A DNA stretch of 64,000 bases from Butyrivibrio sp. (GTDB lineage Bacteria > Bacillota > Clostridia > Lachnospirales > Lachnospiraceae), in contig SVFY01000018.1 in NCBI GenBank assembly GCA_015056625.1, positions 1 to 64,000 of the forward strand, written 5' to 3'. Position 1 is the stretch's first letter; each line of letters opens with the position of its first letter. Position numbers and translations under genes: made by a program. Below are positions 47,149 through 55,641 of this stretch, one piece after another. The notes under the pieces were generated by a model that saw only the letters and a list, made by a program, of their open reading frames with translations, was not told the origin of the DNA and did not search any database.

Positions 47149-49131
47149 TCAGACAACCGTGATAAGGATGTCATTTCTTACATGCACAAGGATACGATAA
47201 ACCTCATGTTTCCAGGCGATAGAAAGGCGCGGGTCTGTTATCATAATAGGCTCTATGCCTACAAGCTCTGCTCCGTGGATGTCCAAAATACCCAGGTCTC
47301 CAAGCTTTATGGCCTTAGAATACTTAGATGCGTTGTTTGAAATTATCTCTGGCTTCTCATAAGTCATAAGGCTAAGAACAGCGTTAAGCTCACCATCATA
47401 GGTATCTTTAACAAAGACGCCTTCGCCCTTGATCAGGGTGACTTCGCGGGCATAACGTCTAATGCGATCATCTCCGTATGCCGGAGCGATGTCCATTTTT
47501 AATGTACTTGCAATCGGCGAATCCTTTGAAGTATGAGCGTTAACAAGCGGAGCTTCTTTTGAAGAAGTGTCAATGCATCCGGGCTTTCTGCTTAGAACGC
47601 AGGATACGTCCGTTGCCTTAAAATCTGATCCGTCTTTTTCCATAACGATCCTGCTGTCATATTGGTCGGCAGCGGAATCTGCACCAAGTTTTCCATCGTA
47701 GTTCTTTTCCAGGAAGGTTGGAAGATTGTGGAACTGGGACTGCATGGTCCAGATCTCGTAGCGCTTATCAGAAAAAGTTTTGGCTCTGTAGGTTTCTACT
47801 CCGAGGTCAATGATAAGGGGCTGACCATCCTTATATACAGTGAAAGATCCCACGTCGTTGTGGTTGTGAGAATCGGCATTATTTCCAGCTTTAGCAGCAA
47901 GTACGAAACGTTCATCCCTTGCGATCATAAGCCCCGTGCTTTCAAAAAAGCAGTCCGAAGGAGATATTTCTTTTCCCCTATACGAGAGCATCTCATCGCT
48001 GCTAAAGGCCTGCATCACATGGTAAAGGAGATTTATCTCATCGCTAAGAAGCCTCTCAGACAAAGAAGCTTTCGCAAAGTCTAGCGCCGCAAAGGACATA
48101 AGGGCTTCATCCCCTGTAGCCTTTCCATAGAGGTACTCTCTGGCTGTGCGCCTTCCGCAGATCGGGCTGCAGTCAGCAAAGTTAATGTAATAGTCTCCTG
48201 CAGCGTGCATCTTGACGATGTAGCTGCCTATATTGCTGATAAGGGGCTCCTTAAATACATCCGCAAAGTGATCACTCTTTTCTCCCTTATCATCCAGAGC
48301 ATTTCTCATGATCTCCAGAGCGCCAAAGAGACACAGTCCCGCGTGGGAATAGTACTGGGCTCCCTCGTTGCAGCATCCGTCATCGCCGTATTCGTCGAGG
48401 AAATAATCAAGGGAGACTGCTGCCTTTTCTATAAACTTTCGCCTCTCATCCTCAGTGAAAAACTCCTCTTTTCTGGTCAGGGCCGCAAGCAGAACATTCT
48501 GGGTTATCCAGGGCGTCCAGTTGCACATAGGCTCTTTTCCATTGCCCATCCACCAGAAATGCTCACTAAAATAGGGCTTAAAGATCCTGCTCCTAAGCCT
48601 GTCATCAACGTAACTGCATATATATGGACTTATCTTTTCAAGCTCGGGCCTTAAAAGATATTCTGCCATGGCAACGTGGGCGCCTGTCTCTGCATCAAAC
48701 AGATCGATTATGGGCCTTGATGTATCAGGCAGATACTCCTGCTTGGTATCCCTTATGTAGCTGTTGTGGGCAGGAAGGCACCAGGTGGTTTCCTCCAAAA
48801 TAAGATAGAGGCCGTCTAAAATATCATCAAAAAACCTTCCCTTATTCTCCACACACTCAGCCATTACAAGGGCAGATAGCTTCCTTCTTCTGGGAAAATA
48901 CTTGTCCTCAAAGGCAAGTCTGTTTCCCGACTTTGAAAACTCTGTAAAATCAGAGATAAGAAGCTGGGTCCAAGGGGTTTTTTGCGCCTCCTGCCCAGCC
49001 TCAATGATTTCTTTTTTAAGCTGGGAAGGAAGTCCCTCCCAGCTGTCTCTTTTTGAAATGTCGGGGTAAAGATCAAAGATCCCTGCGCCCCTTGTGTCTT
49101 TTACATGATCACTAACTATCGTTCTTCCCAT
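47149..49131 (-). CDS. Heparinase II/III-like polysaccharide lyase
   Basis: A 660-residue protein with the layout of heparinase II/III family lyases: an N-terminal alpha-toroid (about 60-360) with WTPWITQNVLLAAL and DDGCCNEGAQYY blocks, then a beta-sandwich (about 390-660) with the conserved SHNHNDVGSF segment whose histidines belong to the active site in this family. These lyases act on heparin/heparan, alginate or related uronates; the exact polymer is not given by sequence. No signal peptide. It begins six bases from the end of a permease gene, so imported oligomers are the likely substrate. Confidence 0.85.
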   Translation of the reverse strand: MGRTIVSDHVKDTRGAGIFDLYPDISKRDSWEGLPSQLKKEIIEAGQEAQKTPWTQLLISDFTEFSKSGNRLAFEDKYFPRRRKLSALVMAECVENKGRFFDDILDGLYLILEETTWCLPAHNSYIRDTKQEYLPDTSRPIIDLFDAETGAHVAMAEYLLRPELEKISPYICSYVDDRLRSRIFKPYFSEHFWWMGNGKEPMCNWTPWITQNVLLAALTRKEEFFTEDERRKFIEKAAVSLDYFLDEYGDDGCCNEGAQYYSHAGLCLFGALEIMRNALDDKGEKSDHFADVFKEPLISNIGSYIVKMHAAGDYYINFADCSPICGRRTAREYLYGKATGDEALMSFAALDFAKASLSERLLSDEINLLYHVMQAFSSDEMLSYRGKEISPSDCFFESTGLMIARDERFVLAAKAGNNADSHNHNDVGSFTVYKDGQPLIIDLGVETYRAKTFSDKRYEIWTMQSQFHNLPTFLEKNYDGKLGADSAADQYDSRIVMEKDGSDFKATDVSCVLSRKPGCIDTSSKEAPLVNAHTSKDSPIASTLKMDIAPAYGDDRIRRYAREVTLIKGEGVFVKDTYDGELNAVLSLMTYEKPEIISNNASKYSKAIKLGDLGILDIHGAELVGIEPIMITDPRLSIAWKHEVYRILVHVRNDILITVV

Positions 49132-49136
49132 TTAGG

Positions 49137-49973
49137 TTATCCTTTAACAGCTCCGGTTGTGATTCCTGCAACAAAGTATTTCTGAAGTGAGATAAATACT
49201 ATAAATACTGGTATTAATGATAACACAGAAGCCGCCATGATAAGACCATATTCAGCAGAATACTGGGAGATGAACATCTTAAGTCCTATCTGCAATGTCT
49301 TTTTTGACTCAGTGGTCAGATAGATGAGTGGTCCAAGGAAGTCATTCCAGGTATTTACAAAGGTGAAGATGATAAGTGTTGAAAGCGCCGGCTTGGACAG
49401 CGGGAGCATGATCTTGGAATAGATGCCATACTCCGTCATTCCGTCAATCCTGGCTGCTTCACACAGCGAATCCGGAATCCCTTCATAGAACTGTCTCATG
49501 AGGAACACTCCAAAGGCCGAGAAGGCCTGAAGAATGATGATGGCCAGATGTGTATCCGCAAGGCCAAGGCTTCTCATGAACATGAACTGGGGAACCATGT
49601 AAACCTGCCAGGGTACTGCGATAGTTGCCACATATGCAAGGAACAAAAGATCTCTTCCCTTGAACTCAAGTTTTGCAAAGGCGTAGGCGGCAAAGCTTGA
49701 TGTGAGCAGCTGAAGGCAGGTAACGATAAGGGTCAGCTTGGCAGTGTTAAGCGTAAATTTTGCAAGGGGAATCTTGGTCCAGATGTCAACGTAGTTCTGC
49801 CATCTCGGAGCCTTGGGAATCCACTCAAAGGGTATTACAAAAACGTCTTTATTAAACTTAAGGGATGCTGAAATCATCCATACAAAGGGCACTAACATCA
49901 TGATTGCCAGGAAGATGAGCAGCACATAGATTATTACTTGCCCTACGGCTTTATTTGCTTTTTTGCTTTTCAC
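49137..49973 (-). CDS. ABC sugar transporter permease, MalG type
   Basis: A 278-residue inner-membrane permease of the CUT1 family with six membrane helices. The EAA loop reads EAARIDGMTEYGIYSKIMLPLSKPAL (given by its ends), where the ATPase docks. It pairs with the permease 17 bases upstream. No ABC ATPase gene is in the locus, as is usual for CUT1 systems of clostridia that share one MsmX-like ATPase. Confidence 0.93.
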   Translation of the reverse strand: MKSKKANKAVGQVIIYVLLIFLAIMMLVPFVWMISASLKFNKDVFVIPFEWIPKAPRWQNYVDIWTKIPLAKFTLNTAKLTLIVTCLQLLTSSFAAYAFAKLEFKGRDLLFLAYVATIAVPWQVYMVPQFMFMRSLGLADTHLAIIILQAFSAFGVFLMRQFYEGIPDSLCEAARIDGMTEYGIYSKIMLPLSKPALSTLIIFTFVNTWNDFLGPLIYLTTESKKTLQIGLKMFISQYSAEYGLIMAASVLSLIPVFIVFISLQKYFVAGITTGAVKG

Positions 49974-49990
49974 GTTACTTTCCTCCCGGG

Positions 49991-50914
49991 TTAATCGTTG
50001 GCATAGTTTTTCTCACCCCTGAACTGGATGAGGGTAACAACAAGTACAATGGCGAAGAGTACAAGGGCCGAGGCTGATGCCTGTCCCAGCTTCCAGTTTC
50101 TGAAAGCCTCCTCATAGATGTAGTAAACCAGAACCATTGCGCTCTTATTTACAACACCGTTTGAACCTCCTGCCAGCATGTATACGATGTCGTACACCTT
50201 GAAGCAGTTAATGGTCAGCATTATTGTTACAAAGAAAGTGGTCGGCCTAAGCTGTGGGATCGTTATATGAATGAACTTCTGCATTGAGCTTGCTCCGTCA
50301 AGAGCTGCTGCCTCGTAGAGGTCCTCACTGATCCCCTGAAGTCCGGCCAGATAAATTACCATATAATAGCCCATGTTCTTCCATACGGAGAACATGATAA
50401 TTGTCAACATTACGGTACTCGATGAAGCTGCCCACTTAAGTGGCGCTGCATGAAATACGTTCATCAGGATCTGATTGACGATACCGCCCTTAGCAGGGGT
50501 AAAGAGCATGTTCCAAACTGCTGCCACTGCAACCAGTGAAGCTACATAAGGAAAGAAAGCTACAGTCCTGAAGAAATCTCTTCCTTTTATTTTCTGATTA
50601 AGTAAAATAGCAAGTCCCAGTGCCATGGCAAGGGTGATAGGCACTGTAAAGATACTATACACAATAGTATTTTTAAGGGACGCAATGAATCTGTCGTCCT
50701 TAAAGATATTTACAAAATTCTGAAGTCCCACAAATTTCATGGCGTTGCTTCCATCCCACTCAGCAAAGGACATGAGAAGTGCAAGCACTATAGGACCTAA
50801 GGTAAATATTGCAAATCCGATGAAGTTTGGTGCAATAAAAGAATATGCTACCAGATTTCTTTTTCTGGCTCTTCTTTTCATATTCTTTTCCATCGCAGTA
50901 AGCTCAGCTGCCAT
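49991..50914 (-). CDS. ABC sugar transporter permease, MalF/UgpA type
   Basis: A 307-residue permease with about six helices and the EAA loop EAAALDGASSMQKFIHITIP. It forms a dimer with the MalG-type permease encoded next. It begins downstream of the binding-protein gene after a strong hairpin, which probably sets the ratio of the two products. Confidence 0.93.
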   Translation of the reverse strand: MAAELTAMEKNMKRRARKRNLVAYSFIAPNFIGFAIFTLGPIVLALLMSFAEWDGSNAMKFVGLQNFVNIFKDDRFIASLKNTIVYSIFTVPITLAMALGLAILLNQKIKGRDFFRTVAFFPYVASLVAVAAVWNMLFTPAKGGIVNQILMNVFHAAPLKWAASSSTVMLTIIMFSVWKNMGYYMVIYLAGLQGISEDLYEAAALDGASSMQKFIHITIPQLRPTTFFVTIMLTINCFKVYDIVYMLAGGSNGVVNKSAMVLVYYIYEEAFRNWKLGQASASALVLFAIVLVVTLIQFRGEKNYAND

Positions 50915-50934
50915 TAGTAACTCCTCATTTCTTA

Positions 50935-50976
50935 TAAAAAGGGCACTTGAATTTAAACTGATTATTCAAGTGCCCT
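50935..50976 (-). terminator. Hairpin between binding-protein and permease genes, partial terminator
   Basis: Perfect 12-base arms (50940-50951 with 50965-50976) followed on the minus strand by UUUUU. It lies inside the operon, so it likely ends most transcripts after the binding-protein gene and stabilises their 3' end. Confidence 0.7.
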
Positions 50977-51004
50977 GTTTTAATCCTGAATATCTTTGAA
51001 TAAA

Positions 51005-52381
51005 TTACTGTGCAAGAATTGCCTGAACACCTTCGTTCATAGCTGCAATTGCATCATCAACACTTGTCTCTTCGTTCATGATAAGGTCATGCTGCTCGTT
51101 GAGAACTGTCTCGATCTCAGATGACTTGTCGTTTGCAGGCATCTCAAGGTATGTGTGGCTTGTTACAAGAGCTTCCTTAGAAGCCTCGTCTGTTGGGAAT
51201 CCATCCATTGATGCGATAAGATCAACGATCTTGTCATTTGTCATAGCTGGGATGTTACCTGTAGAAGCCATAACCTCTGCACCTTCAGCGCCAGATACGA
51301 ACTTAACGAAATCCCAAGCTGCATCCTTGTTAGGAGCTGATGTAGGAACTGCAAGAGCTGTGATTGTTGAAAGAGTTGAACCAGGCTCTACACCGTCTGC
51401 GTGAGGATACTTAACAATACCCCAGTTTGTGCAGTCTGTGTACTCGCCGTCTTTGATCTTCTGGATAAGAGTTGCGATGAACCATGATCCCATGTTCATT
51501 GTAGCTACGTTACCCTGAGCAAATGCTGCTGAGTAGTGAAGACCCTGTGTCTTAAGTGTTGCATAATCCATGCAGACACCATCTTTCTGCTGATTGAGAA
51601 CCATCTCGTAGTAAGGTTTTGTGAACTCATAATCGCCATCAACGATTGTGTGCTTGCCATCAAGGATACCATCAAGCTGGATTGTTGATCTCCATGTGTG
51701 GTAGTGTGATCCGTAAACTTCTGCGCCAGGAGTTGTATCTGTTACACTTCTTGCAAGCTTGTCATACTCTTCCCATGTCATATCGTTTGTAGGATAGTCA
51801 ACACCTGCTGCATCGAAGATGTCCTTGTTGTAGAAAAGAACCCAGATGTCTGATCTGAAAGGAAGCTCATAAAGGTTTCCGTCGATAGTAACCTGATCTG
51901 TAACGCCGTTGTAGAGTGAAAGATCTACGCCGTCAGCTGCGATACGATCGTTAAGTGGCTCAAGTACTCCCTTGTTAACAAGTGAAACATAACCAGGAAC
52001 GTCCTTGATTGTAACTACGTCGAAGTCTGATCCGGAACCTGAAAGCTGTGTTCCAAGTACTGTGCTGTAATCTGTTGATCCAAGGTCAACCATTTCGATT
52101 GATACGTTTGGATGAGCTGCTGTGTAAGCGTCGATAAGTGGCTGATAGTAAACTGTGCTTGATACATCCCAAAGAGCCCACTTAAGATTTACAGGCTCGT
52201 CAGATGCTGCTGTATCAGCTGCTGGCTCTGCTGCTGGTTCAGCTGCTGGAGCCTCTGCTGCTGGAGCTTCTGCTGCTGGAGCCTCTGCTGCTGGAGCTTG
52301 CTCTGCTGCACTGCCACATGCTGTGATGCTGGCTACGACCATGGCCATAGCAAGAATTGAACTAAGAATTCTCTTTTTCAT
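51005..52381 (-). CDS. Extracellular sugar-binding lipoprotein of the ABC transporter
   Basis: A 458-residue solute-binding protein of the CUT1 class. The signal peptide ends in a lipobox ITAC with Cys22, followed by an Ala/Glu/Pro-rich linker (about 25-60) that lifts the domain from the membrane. The mature part has the usual two-lobe pattern with a LNDRIAADG block and a WFIATLIQKIKDG block. It would deliver uronic-acid-containing oligosaccharides to the two permeases; the ligand is inferred from the neighbouring lyase and GH88 genes. A GGGAGG site precedes the start. Confidence 0.92.
   Translation of the reverse strand: MKKRILSSILAMAMVVASITACGSAAEQAPAAEAPAAEAPAAEAPAAEPAAEPAADTAASDEPVNLKWALWDVSSTVYYQPLIDAYTAAHPNVSIEMVDLGSTDYSTVLGTQLSGSGSDFDVVTIKDVPGYVSLVNKGVLEPLNDRIAADGVDLSLYNGVTDQVTIDGNLYELPFRSDIWVLFYNKDIFDAAGVDYPTNDMTWEEYDKLARSVTDTTPGAEVYGSHYHTWRSTIQLDGILDGKHTIVDGDYEFTKPYYEMVLNQQKDGVCMDYATLKTQGLHYSAAFAQGNVATMNMGSWFIATLIQKIKDGEYTDCTNWGIVKYPHADGVEPGSTLSTITALAVPTSAPNKDAAWDFVKFVSGAEGAEVMASTGNIPAMTNDKIVDLIASMDGFPTDEASKEALVTSHTYLEMPANDKSSEIETVLNEQHDLIMNEETSVDDAIAAMNEGVQAILAQ
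52242..52301. repeat. Tandem 15-base repeats encoding the lipoprotein linker
   Basis: Four in-frame copies of a 15-base unit GCTGCTGGAGCCTCT alternate between CC and TT at one position. They encode EAPAA-type units in the linker after the lipid-anchor Cys. Copy number may vary between strains. Confidence 0.85.
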
Positions 52382-52485
52382 GGAAAAAACCTCCCTTTAC
52401 AATTTGCCGCTCTGCGGCTACCGTTTGTTCATTGTTATTTTATAATTCAAAAAAACTTTTAAGAATGTACAATCTTTAACTCTTG

Positions 52486-52514
52486 TTGACAAAATAATGC
52501 AATTTTTTTATATA
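52486..52514 (+). promoter_or_regulatory. Predicted promoter of the sensor kinase gene
   Basis: TTGACA (52486-52491), 17-base spacer, TATATA (52509-52514). It starts near 52521, leaving about 37 bases before the ATG, and points away from the ABC operon. Confidence 0.7.
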
Positions 52515-52557
52515 AAAATGTATTTTCTTTATCTTTCCCCTGCTCTAAACTATACCT

Positions 52558-54285
52558 ATGCGAGGAAAAAAACACTCTATAAGGAACAAAATAATCATCT
52601 GGGCAATGGGTTTTGCCATGATCCTTGCCTTATCTGTAGCATCTCTTAGCTATGTTCTTTCCGTGCGCTATCTAAAAGAAAATCAGCAGCAATCAGCTCT
52701 AACCAATATACACGTTCTTGGAAACGATCTGGACTCAAACATCAGCAGCGTCCTTACCTTTGCCAACTGGATCTGTCTCGACGGCACTTTGGAAAACTAC
52801 CTAAGGACCGTCAACAGGACCTATGCCCAGGACGCTCATCTTGGAAAAAAGCTGTCTCTGTCTGCGTGGAATCACCTAAACAACGAGTTTAACATAATCG
52901 GCGTAAGAAATCACATTGGAAGAGTCCTTATCTCCACCCCTGACGGAAAGCAGTTTCTGCAGGTAGTTGGCGGCGGCGATGCCCAGGGCGCTCCCAACAG
53001 TCCCATGACCATTATGGACACAGTCTTTTTCGACAAACTGGTCACCTCTTCTTCCTATGAATGGGTGGGCTTTGTCGGAAATCCTTTGACAAGAAGCGGG
53101 AATCCAAGAGTAATCCCTGTAATTCGCCCGATCCATAGTTCTTCATCATCCATCGTTCTTGGCTGGGTGTATCTTGATATTCCGGAGCACGTTGTGACAA
53201 ATACCCTTAAGAGCTTCGTTCTATCTGAAGATGACGCACTTTACCTGACCTTCAGCAAAGGCAATTCCTACAGATATGTAGACGGCGTCCTTAAAAAAGA
53301 GGCTGTTCCGACTCAGGTCATTTCCTACACCCTTCCGGATACAGGCTGGATCATTTCCTACCTTCCTTCTGAAAATGCCTTGACCAGCAGGATGAACTAC
53401 TACCGCATGATGATCCTTCTTATTTTTACAGCCATCATCTTTGCAGGCCTCATCCTGAGCTTTACCCTTCAACGAACCATCACAAGGCCAGTAGATCTTT
53501 TGATAAAACGTCTTGAAAAAATAGGTCAGGGAGATTTCTCAAGGGATGCGTCATTGGAGTGGAACAACGAGCTTGGCGAAATCGGAAAGGGCATCAATTC
53601 CCTCTCTAAAAACGTCTCGGACCTTATGGAGACAAAGCTGGCAGATGAAAAGGAAAGGCATGACCTGGAGTATCAGATTCTCCAGTCCCAGATAAATCCT
53701 CACTTTTTGTACAATACCCTAAACACCATCAAATGGATGGCTACTATCCAAGGGTCTGACGGAATTGCTGATATGTCCACTTCCCTGTCCCGCCTTATGA
53801 AAAATATCAGCAAGAGCACTGAGGATCTCATTCCGATAGGTGATGAGTTCTCCCTTGTGGATGACTATTTTACCATTATGAAGTACCGCTACGGCGGCAC
53901 CATCGAGCTTGAGTACCAGACAGACGATGCAGCGCTTCTTGAAGAAAAGATAAATCGATTCTCCCTTCAACCCATCGTAGAAAATGCCATTTTCCATGGC
54001 ATAGAACCCAAGGGCAGCGCAGGCAGAATAATAATCCACACTTATGAAAAAGATGGAAATGTTATAATAGATGTTACTGACAACGGTGTTGGTATGTCGG
54101 CGGATGCCATAAAGAGTGTTCTTTCCGGCGAAAGCCAGACCAGCACAGAGTTCTTTAAACAGATTGGTGTGTTCAATGTAAACGAGCGCATCAAGTACAC
54201 CTTTGGAGAAGGCTACGGTATCACTATTGAAAGCGAGCCTTATGTCTATACCACTATGAGATTTACTCTCCCCAGGGAGAAATGA
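52558..54285 (+). CDS. Sensor histidine kinase, YesM type
   Basis: A 575-residue membrane kinase. Membrane helices at about 12-36 and 283-306 enclose an outside sensor domain. HAMP (about 307-360), the family phospho-acceptor block with His382 in NPHFLYNTLNTIKWM, and an ATPase domain with NAIFHG and DVTDNGVGM follow. It should detect an outside sugar and phosphorylate the response regulator whose gene begins 15 bases after its stop. No good ribosome site precedes the ATG, and an in-frame stop just upstream rules out an earlier start. Confidence 0.93.
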   Translation: MRGKKHSIRNKIIIWAMGFAMILALSVASLSYVLSVRYLKENQQQSALTNIHVLGNDLDSNISSVLTFANWICLDGTLENYLRTVNRTYAQDAHLGKKLSLSAWNHLNNEFNIIGVRNHIGRVLISTPDGKQFLQVVGGGDAQGAPNSPMTIMDTVFFDKLVTSSSYEWVGFVGNPLTRSGNPRVIPVIRPIHSSSSSIVLGWVYLDIPEHVVTNTLKSFVLSEDDALYLTFSKGNSYRYVDGVLKKEAVPTQVISYTLPDTGWIISYLPSENALTSRMNYYRMMILLIFTAIIFAGLILSFTLQRTITRPVDLLIKRLEKIGQGDFSRDASLEWNNELGEIGKGINSLSKNVSDLMETKLADEKERHDLEYQILQSQINPHFLYNTLNTIKWMATIQGSDGIADMSTSLSRLMKNISKSTEDLIPIGDEFSLVDDYFTIMKYRYGGTIELEYQTDDAALLEEKINRFSLQPIVENAIFHGIEPKGSAGRIIIHTYEKDGNVIIDVTDNGVGMSADAIKSVLSGESQTSTEFFKQIGVFNVNERIKYTFGEGYGITIESEPYVYTTMRFTLPREK

Positions 54286-54299
54286 TATTTGGAGAAACA

Positions 54300-55598
54300 A
54301 TGTACAGATTACTGATTGTAGATGATGAACCTCTTGTCCAGATCGGGCTTAAGAGCATGCTGGCAAAAGAGCTGGCTGACAAGATAGAAGTTGTTGGCAC
54401 AGCCTCCAACGGCCAAGAGGCCTGGGAGCTTATCACCATGGATCCACCTGATATCGTCATTGCCGACATCAGGATGCCCGTGATGACAGGGCTTGAGCTG
54501 CTTAACAAATCCCACAAAAAATATGGCATAGTCCCAGCCTTTATCATGCTGACAGCCTATGAAGAATTTGAGATGGCAAGGCAGGCTCTTCTTGGAGAAG
54601 CTGTAGATTATCTTGTAAAGATAGAGCTTAATCCTGAAACCCTAACAAAGGCCATAAACAAGGCAATCCAGAGAATTGATGAATTCAAACCTTCTTCCGG
54701 ACAAAGAGAGGTTTCCACCAGCGAGAGTTCTTTGGAAGACCTCAGGCAGAAGTTCATGCTAAAGCTCTTTAGTCATCTTGCTGGAAATGAAGAGGACTTT
54801 TTTGCCGAAGCGAAGCGCCTTAATCTTCGCTTTGACTATAACAGATATATTGTCGTTTACGGTGAGATCCGCTCTGAAAGTGCATCTTTGGATTCAGACA
54901 GCTCTTTTACCCAGGCTGCACTTGACGTGTATTCCTCAAGTATCGGCATGGCCCGGGAGATCATTTCAAGACATGCTCCATGTAATATCGTATCTATCGA
55001 CATCCAGCACTTTGCCATAGTCTTCATGTTCAACGAGGATACTCCTGTTGCCGGAACCATGGACCTTATAACAGAGGCCCTTGAAAACGCCAGAACTATG
55101 ATCAGCAGCTACTTTAAAGCTGATATCACCTTTGGTATCGGCTCTGCAGTTTCTGCTCCCCTTGATATTGCTGTATCCTACGACGAAGCAAAAACAGCCC
55201 AGCAGCAAACTGATGCAGGTCAGCCAGTACGGCTCTTTAGCCACATCGTCGGCTCAAACCGCCGCTCCGGAAAGGACAAGCTCATAACTGCAATTCAGGA
55301 GTACATTGACCTTAACTTAAATGGCAAGCTTCAGCTCAACGAGGTGGCTGAAGTATTCGGCCTTTCCCCGGCTTATCTTTCCGTGCTGTTTAAAAAGTCC
55401 ACAGAATCCGGATTCTCAGAGTATGTTAACACCAAGAAAATTGACAAGGCAAAAGAAATGCTCCTGTCAGGTGATATGAAGATCTATGAAGTTGCAGATG
55501 CCCTGGGCTTTGAATCTGCCTACTATTTTTCCAAGGTCTTTAAAAAAGTGGATGGCCACAGCCCAAGAGAATATATCCAAAGTAAAAGCGACATGTAA
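54300..55598 (+). CDS. Response regulator, YesN/AraC type
   Basis: A 432-residue regulator. Receiver domain (about 1-120) with phospho-acceptor Asp56 in ADIRMP, a middle domain of about 200 residues, and an AraC-type double helix-turn-helix (about 330-430) with the LSPAYLSVLFKKSTESGFSEY-like segment shortened here to LSPAYLSVLFKKS. It probably activates the divergent ABC/lyase operon. The start at 54300 has a GGAG site; one six codons earlier is possible and overlaps the kinase stop. Confidence 0.92.
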   Translation: MYRLLIVDDEPLVQIGLKSMLAKELADKIEVVGTASNGQEAWELITMDPPDIVIADIRMPVMTGLELLNKSHKKYGIVPAFIMLTAYEEFEMARQALLGEAVDYLVKIELNPETLTKAINKAIQRIDEFKPSSGQREVSTSESSLEDLRQKFMLKLFSHLAGNEEDFFAEAKRLNLRFDYNRYIVVYGEIRSESASLDSDSSFTQAALDVYSSSIGMAREIISRHAPCNIVSIDIQHFAIVFMFNEDTPVAGTMDLITEALENARTMISSYFKADITFGIGSAVSAPLDIAVSYDEAKTAQQQTDAGQPVRLFSHIVGSNRRSGKDKLITAIQEYIDLNLNGKLQLNEVAEVFGLSPAYLSVLFKKSTESGFSEYVNTKKIDKAKEMLLSGDMKIYEVADALGFESAYYFSKVFKKVDGHSPREYIQSKSDM

Positions 55599-55617
55599 AA
55601 AACATGCCGCTTTTGTT
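55584..55617 (+). terminator. Rho-independent terminator of the two-component genes
   Basis: AAAAGCG-A-CATGT pairs with ACATG-C-CGCTTTT across the stop of the regulator gene, followed by TTTTGTTATT. It overlaps the last four codons of the gene. Confidence 0.75.
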
Positions 55618-55641
55618 ATTCTATAAATTTTACTCTGCTAC

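Noticed and set aside
52242..52301. CRISPR-like array
   Set aside because: Units are contiguous, 15 bases and in frame; they encode a protein linker and have no spacers.
53719..54300. 193-codon minus-strand ORF opposite the sensor kinase gene
   Set aside because: Shadow of the conserved kinase domains; no independent support.
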